Of a stretch of DNA of 55,433 bases, positions 51,609 to 55,433 are shown piece by piece (position 1 is the first letter of the stretch; each line of letters starts with the position of its first letter). The notes beneath the pieces were generated by a model. That model was not told where the DNA came from. It worked only from the letters and a program-made list of their open reading frames with translations, and ran no database searches. This DNA comes from an uncultured Alphaproteobacteria bacterium (GTDB lineage: Bacteria > Pseudomonadota > Alphaproteobacteria > RF32 > CAG-239). The stretch is from assembly GCA_944392835.1 (NCBI GenBank), contig CALXYB010000011.1, positions 1-55,433 on the forward strand, in the 5' to 3' direction. The position numbers and the translations under genes are program-made.

Positions 51609-52235
51609 ATGTGGGAATGGTCCAACCGGCAAAAGAACAATTCTCCAACACCGGAGAAAACCCAAAAAAACTCCGCATCGCTTCTTGCCGCCTACAATGA
51701 TTTGATTGGCAATAGTTATGCCTCATATCATAGTCGTATCAAAAATATCCAAATTGCCGATAACCCCGATAACGAAACAATCACCTCCCCGGAAGCTGAA
51801 GAAGTCTTTGCTCTGGTTCAAAGCAAAATCCGCGAATATAATCTTCCCGCATGCACCAAAATTATTGAGAAAGAATATATGCCTCAATCATGGCAAGAAA
51901 TGAACCGCGCTTTTGACCGCTACCACAACCTACGTGCACGTTTTTTCAAGCTTTTAGGTTATTCAGAACAAGAAAAATGCCTACAAGCCGGACTAACGGA
52001 TGAAGACTTAGACTGCCTAAGAAATGGTTTTGCTCCTGAAAATTTTAACATACACCTGAAAATTCCGGCAGATTTTGGAGGACAGGCTGAGTTTGAAAAT
52101 TTCAGCCTAATCAAAACCCATCCTTATCATGATAGCATTCACAGAATTATAGACATGCAAATTGAAAACAACTTTTTAAGGGTTTACAAAAAAATTTATC
52201 TCCCTTGGTTTGAAGGAAAATTTTATCATGATTAG
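51609..52235 (+). CDS. HNH-like candidate effector encoded directly behind the coupling protein
   Basis: A 208-aa cytoplasmic protein with no signal peptide. The C-terminal half matches the HNH-toxin pattern: G-L-T-D-E-D-L, G-F-A-P-E-N, I-H149-L150-K, G157-G158, F-E-N164, and H174-D-S-I-H178. The asparagine and the H-x3-H metal ligands are present, but the second His of the H-H pair (general base in colicin-type enzymes) is Leu, so it may be a divergent or inactive nuclease. It starts 14 bases after the coupling protein stop and overlaps the SUKH-like gene by 8 bases. Confidence 0.6.
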   Translation: MWEWSNRQKNNSPTPEKTQKNSASLLAAYNDLIGNSYASYHSRIKNIQIADNPDNETITSPEAEEVFALVQSKIREYNLPACTKIIEKEYMPQSWQEMNRAFDRYHNLRARFFKLLGYSEQEKCLQAGLTDEDLDCLRNGFAPENFNIHLKIPADFGGQAEFENFSLIKTHPYHDSIHRIIDMQIENNFLRVYKKIYLPWFEGKFYHD

Positions 52236-52680
52236 CCGCTACCTAAATTACTTTCGCCAAGCAACGGGTTGTGTTTTTTTTGAGCCCGCGGTTGAAAGCA
52301 ATTTATCCAAAATAAATCACGAATTAACCACACGCAATTTTGCCCCAATTCCGGAAGAATATCGTAATTTTCTAAAACTAACGGACGGCCTCATCTTCAA
52401 CGGAATAGAGTTCTATGGCTCCATTCCGCATTATAGAGAACTCAAAGAATACACTTTTCCCAACCTCATCACCGCCAACGAATATTACTTAAGCTACGAC
52501 TATTTCATTCGTAAACTTGTCATTGGCCGAATTTCGGAAAACTTACTGCTCTACAACGAAAACGAAAAAGTTTATACAATTGCCGACAGAATAAACCTTC
52601 GTCCGATTTTGGAATGCGAAAGTTTTGTTGCCTTCTTAAAGATTTTTTATGACCACGCACTTCCGCCGAATGAGCGCTGA
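52228..52680 (+). CDS. SUKH (SMI1/KNR4)-like candidate immunity protein
   Basis: A 150-aa cytoplasmic protein starting at the ATG at 52228 (AAGGA 10 bases upstream), inside the end of the HNH-like gene. It shows I-P-E-E-Y-R-N-F-L-K-L-T-D-G-x-x-x-N-G-I-E-F-Y-G near residues 41-65, a textbook SUKH opening. A middle I-G-R-I-S-E-N-L-L-L-Y-N and a late L-x-x-x-E-S-F-V-A-F-L segment follow. The similarity of layout to the protein at 36620-37030 supports two analogous effector/immunity pairs. Confidence 0.7.
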   Translation: MISRYLNYFRQATGCVFFEPAVESNLSKINHELTTRNFAPIPEEYRNFLKLTDGLIFNGIEFYGSIPHYRELKEYTFPNLITANEYYLSYDYFIRKLVIGRISENLLLYNENEKVYTIADRINLRPILECESFVAFLKIFYDHALPPNER

Positions 52681-52684
52681 CACA

Positions 52685-52713
52685 TTGACAAGCCCCCTCA
52701 AATCTTATATATC
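52685..52713 (+). promoter_or_regulatory. Promoter of the ArsR-type regulator gene
   Basis: TTGACA (52685-52690), a 17-base spacer and TATATC (52708-52713), beginning 5 bases after the SUKH-like gene stop. It implies independent transcription of the regulator. Confidence 0.65.
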
Positions 52714-52753
52714 TGAGCAATAGTTAAACTTATTTTTTTTGAAAAGAAACACA

Positions 52754-53122
52754 ATGTCTGACACAAATTCACTCCATGACCACGGCGAAAACATTGCCCC
52801 CTTGTTGGAAAAAATGCCGAATGAAGATGCTTTTTACAAAGCCTCAGACATCTTTCAACAACTCTGCGACCCAACACGTTTGCGGATTTTGTGGTTGTTG
52901 GCTCATTGTGAAGCTTGCGTCCAAAATGTTGCAATCGCCGTTGGCATGAGTACATCGGCCGTCTCACACCATCTGCGCATTTTGCGCCAAACAGGACTGA
53001 TAACCAACCGCCGTTCAGGAAAAGAAGTTTATTATAAATTGGCTGAAACCCAAACAGCCAAACTCATCCACAAAATGATAGATGATGTTTTTGAGATGAA
53101 CTGTCCCCAAAACAAATTATAA
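52754..53122 (+). CDS. ArsR/SmtB-family metal-responsive repressor
   Basis: A 122-aa winged-helix repressor. It has L-C-D-P-T-R-L-R-I-L-W-L-L, the H-C-E-A-C-V segment at the metal-sensing alpha-3 position, and the recognition helix S-T-S-A-V-S-H-H-L-R-I-L-R-Q-x-G-L. The wing follows with R-R-S-G-K-E-V-Y-Y. The N terminus has H-D-H-G and the C terminus a further Cys. Together with the neighbouring exporter this points to Cd/Zn/Pb sensing. It converges on the ATPase gene with 2 bases between the stops. Confidence 0.9.
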   Translation: MSDTNSLHDHGENIAPLLEKMPNEDAFYKASDIFQQLCDPTRLRILWLLAHCEACVQNVAIAVGMSTSAVSHHLRILRQTGLITNRRSGKEVYYKLAETQTAKLIHKMIDDVFEMNCPQNKL

Positions 53123-53124
53123 CT

Positions 53125-54972
53125 TTACTTGGCTTTGAGTGCGCGCATAGCATTCAAAATAGCAATGACCGAAACGCCGACATCGGCAAACACGGCATCC
53201 CACATCGTGGCAATACCCTCTGCGCCCATAACCAAAACCAAGAGCTTAACCCCTAAAGCAAAAACAATATTTTGGCGTACAATTTTTAAAGTTTTCTTTG
53301 AGATTCTGATAGCCTGCGCAATTTTTGAAGGCTCATCATTCATAATCACCACATCAGCAGCTTCTACCGCAGCATCTGAGCCTACCCCGCCCATGGCAAT
53401 ACCAATATCCGAAAGAGCCAAAACCGGAGCATCATTAATTCCGTCTCCCGTAAAGACCAATTTTCCATCCGATGATTTTTCACCCATCAAAACTTCAACT
53501 TTTTCAACCTTTTGAGCCGGCAGCAAATTCGCAAAAAACTTATCAAGACCAAGTTTTTCAGCCACATTTTGAGCCACGGCAACATTATCTCCGGTCAGCA
53601 TTACTGTTTCTTTTATCCCCGCTTTTTTCAAAGCTGCAATGGCGGAGATAGCATCTTCCTTTATCTCATCGGCAATAAGAATATAACCTTTATATACGCC
53701 ATTTTCTGCCACATAAACCACCGTGCCGACCTCTTTTGCTTCCTCAAAATCAATCTTAAACTCATCCATCAAACGCTTATTTCCGAGCAAAACTTCCGCA
53801 CCGTTAACAATGGCTTTTGTGCCTCTTCCGGCAAGTTCTTCATAAGATGAGATTTTTTCAAAATCAGGCTCTTTGCCATAGGATTTCCGAATAGATAAAG
53901 ATACCGGATGCGTAGATCCAAATCCGGCATAAGCAGCCAACTCAAGCAATTTATGCTCCGAAATTCCCTTTGGTACAACCTTGCAAACCTCAAAGCTTCC
54001 CTTGGTTAAGGTTCCCGTCTTATCAAAGACCACAATCTCTGTTTCCGACAAAGCTTCCAAATAGTTGCTGCCTTTAACCAAAATGCCTTGGCGAGAAGCC
54101 GCGCCGATTCCGCCAAAGAAACCCAAAGGCACCGAAATAACCAAGGCACAAGGACAAGAGATAACCAAAAATGTCAAAGCCCGATAAAACCAATCTCCCC
54201 ACAAAGCCTCTTTTAACAATAATGGCGGAAAAACAGCAATAACAACGGCTAAAAGCACCACAATCGGCGTATAATAACGTGCAAAACGTGTAATAAAATT
54301 CTCTACCACGGCTTTTTTAGAGCTTGCGTTTTCTACCAAATCCAAAATCTTGGCAACGGTAGATTGTGCATAGATTCGGCTGACTCTAACCTTAAGTCTG
54401 CCATTCAGATTAATACATCCGCTGATAATTTCATCACCGACAGCAGCTTCTCTCGGCACCGATTCTCCCGTAATGGCAGAAGTATCTATTAAAGAATATC
54501 CTTCAATAATTTGACCATCTAAGGGTATCTTCTCACCTGCATTAACAACAATTACATCATCAACTTTAACCTCTTCCGGACTAACCTTAACAATCTTTCC
54601 TTCTTGCTCAATATTAGCATAATCCGGACGAATATCCATCAAAGCGGCAATAGATTTGCGAGATTTTGCCACCGCATAAGATTGGAATAATTCACCAACC
54701 TGATAAAACAACATCACCGCCACACCTTCGGAATATTCGCCTATGACAAAAGCCCCTATTGTGGCCAAAGACATCAAAAAGTTTTCATCAAAAACTTGCC
54801 CATGCCCAATATTTTTAACAGCTTTGAGCAAAATCGGCAATCCAACGATTATATAAGCTGCAACAAGACACAACAGCCGAAAAACTTTCTCCTCCGCCGA
54901 AAAGAAAAACGCGCCGAAAAACAAAATTGCCGCAACAATAATTTTATAAAGAAGTTTTTGCTGTTTTTTCAT
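53125..54972 (-). CDS. P1B-type heavy-metal-exporting ATPase lacking an HMA domain
   Basis: Exports soft divalent metals such as Zn, Cd or Pb, using ATP. The 615-aa protein has T-G-E (168-170), the metal-binding C-P-C (273-275) in membrane helix 6, the phosphorylation site D317-K-T-G-T, and G-D-G-I-N-D-A-P. The C-P-C followed by A-L-V-I-S-V-P and a Lys/Asp-bearing last helix fit the ZntA/CadA subgroup. It begins directly with membrane helices, without the usual N-terminal metal-binding domain, which is instead encoded by the gene 11 bases upstream. Confidence 0.94.
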   Translation of the reverse strand: MKKQQKLLYKIIVAAILFFGAFFFSAEEKVFRLLCLVAAYIIVGLPILLKAVKNIGHGQVFDENFLMSLATIGAFVIGEYSEGVAVMLFYQVGELFQSYAVAKSRKSIAALMDIRPDYANIEQEGKIVKVSPEEVKVDDVIVVNAGEKIPLDGQIIEGYSLIDTSAITGESVPREAAVGDEIISGCINLNGRLKVRVSRIYAQSTVAKILDLVENASSKKAVVENFITRFARYYTPIVVLLAVVIAVFPPLLLKEALWGDWFYRALTFLVISCPCALVISVPLGFFGGIGAASRQGILVKGSNYLEALSETEIVVFDKTGTLTKGSFEVCKVVPKGISEHKLLELAAYAGFGSTHPVSLSIRKSYGKEPDFEKISSYEELAGRGTKAIVNGAEVLLGNKRLMDEFKIDFEEAKEVGTVVYVAENGVYKGYILIADEIKEDAISAIAALKKAGIKETVMLTGDNVAVAQNVAEKLGLDKFFANLLPAQKVEKVEVLMGEKSSDGKLVFTGDGINDAPVLALSDIGIAMGGVGSDAAVEAADVVIMNDEPSKIAQAIRISKKTLKIVRQNIVFALGVKLLVLVMGAEGIATMWDAVFADVGVSVIAILNAMRALKAK

Positions 54973-54983
54973 CTAAATAAGCC

Positions 54984-55202
54984 CTATCTTACAAGTGTTA
55001 CATCATCATCAACTTTGGCTATCAACTTTTCAGCCTCATCCAAAATCTCTTCAAAACGAGCTTCTTCGGCTTCCAAAACCAACTTTCCGGTCATAAAAGA
55101 AACCGTTGCCGAAATAACACCTTCAATCTGCTGAACGGCATTTTCAATTTTAGCTGCACAATTGGCACAGTCCAAATCTTGTAAAATAAAAGTCTTTTTC
55201 AT
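54984..55202 (-). CDS. Stand-alone heavy-metal-associated (HMA) domain protein
   Basis: A 72-aa ferredoxin-like metal-binding protein with D-C-A-N-C-A-A-K-I-E (the C-x-x-C metal site) and G-V-x-x-A-x-V-S-F. It starts at the ATG at 55202 behind GAGG. It probably delivers metal to the ATPase encoded downstream, or is its detached N-terminal domain. Confidence 0.93.
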   Translation of the reverse strand: MKKTFILQDLDCANCAAKIENAVQQIEGVISATVSFMTGKLVLEAEEARFEEILDEAEKLIAKVDDDVTLVR

Positions 55203-55242
55203 TATCGCCTCACAAAACATTCAAACAGTCATTTAATTGTTT

Positions 55243-55262
55243 ATATGTTTATGCTAACATAT
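55243..55262. promoter_or_regulatory. Candidate ArsR-type operator upstream of the HMA-ATPase operon
   Basis: ATATGTT-TATGCT-AACATAT is a perfect 7-bp inverted repeat with a 6-base centre, about 40 bases before the HMA start. Size and AT-rich arms fit ArsR/SmtB operators; binding is inferred. Confidence 0.5.
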
Positions 55263-55301
55263 GTATTTTTTATTGTCAACAAAGCAAAAGTAAGTTCGCA
55301 C

Positions 55302-55338
55302 AAAAAAAAGCACCCTGAAACAGAGTGCTTTTTTTTTA
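55302..55338. terminator. Bidirectional terminator near the right edge
   Basis: AAAAAAGCAC-C-CTG-AAA-CAG-A-GTGCTTTTTT with flanking A and T tracts. It probably ends a transcript entering from the right; no complete gene is visible there. Confidence 0.75.
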
Positions 55339-55433
55339 ACTGGGGCGAACTTTGCCGGAGGCAAGAAAACAATCCTGTGAATTGTTTTCTGCCGACGGAG
55401 ACGGAAATGTTATGGCGGCGCACAAGCGACAGC
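55339..55433. other. Edge sequence with hairpin and AAGCGACAGC motif
   Basis: AGAAAACAAT/ATTGTTTTCT forms a perfect hairpin at about 55363-55390, followed by GC-richer sequence ending AAGCGACAGC at the last bases. The hairpin-then-motif order resembles 21592-21686. No supported coding sequence. Confidence 0.35.

Noticed and set aside
55241..55423. 60-codon frame at the right edge
   Set aside because: It spans the terminator and the candidate operator, with no ribosome site or protein-like character.

Overview
The window looks like a chromosomal segment of an AT-rich, flagellated, anaerobic alphaproteobacterium. Evidence for this is GcrA (an alphaproteobacterial cell-cycle regulator), FlaF (an alphaproteobacterial flagellin regulator), the block rpoZ-rsh-acpS-lepB-rnc-era, and a full-length pyruvate:ferredoxin oxidoreductase. 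It resembles uncultured gut Alphaproteobacteria of the RF32 type; that placement is inference from gene content only.

Layout. 1-6.7 kb: a minus-strand flagellar run flgF-flgG-flgA-flgH-flaF, headed by a textbook sigma-54 promoter and flanked on both sides by secreted cysteine-rich repeat proteins. 6.7-7.4 kb: a gene-free patch of interspersed palindromic repeats. 7.4-18.6 kb: a minus-strand housekeeping block (DUF4139 protein, unknown periplasmic protein, murD, murC, rpoZ, rsh, acpS, lepB, rnc, era). 18.7-20.7 kb: gcrA and the stator genes motA-motB. 21.4-24.6 kb: a tRNA-Gly with a duplicated 3' end, then an AT-rich HNH endonuclease, an EamA transporter and an adenine methyltransferase, which reads as an integration hot spot. 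24.6-34.6 kb: small hypothetical proteins, nifJ, a second patch of the same repeats, and two unrelated aminopeptidases in tandem.

34.7-52.7 kb is the most unusual part. A 626-aa protein with a complete HNH nuclease motif and a lysine-rich tail overlaps a SUKH/SMI1-KNR4-like immunity gene, followed by two tRNA-modification genes. Next come a degenerate GGDEF protein, a probable pseudokinase with a membrane partner, rpoH and rluD. Then an eight-gene plus-strand run leads through two paralogous membrane proteins to a VirD4/TraG-type coupling ATPase. Directly behind the ATPase lies a second HNH-like protein overlapping a second SUKH-like gene. The two effector/immunity pairs and the coupling protein suggest a type IV secretion-like system that delivers nuclease toxins; no VirB channel genes are present in the window.

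52.7-55.4 kb: an ArsR-type metal regulator converging on a split heavy-metal exporter (a stand-alone HMA protein plus a P1B ATPase without its own HMA domain), with a candidate operator upstream.

Family calls come from reading motifs by eye; no database search was possible.
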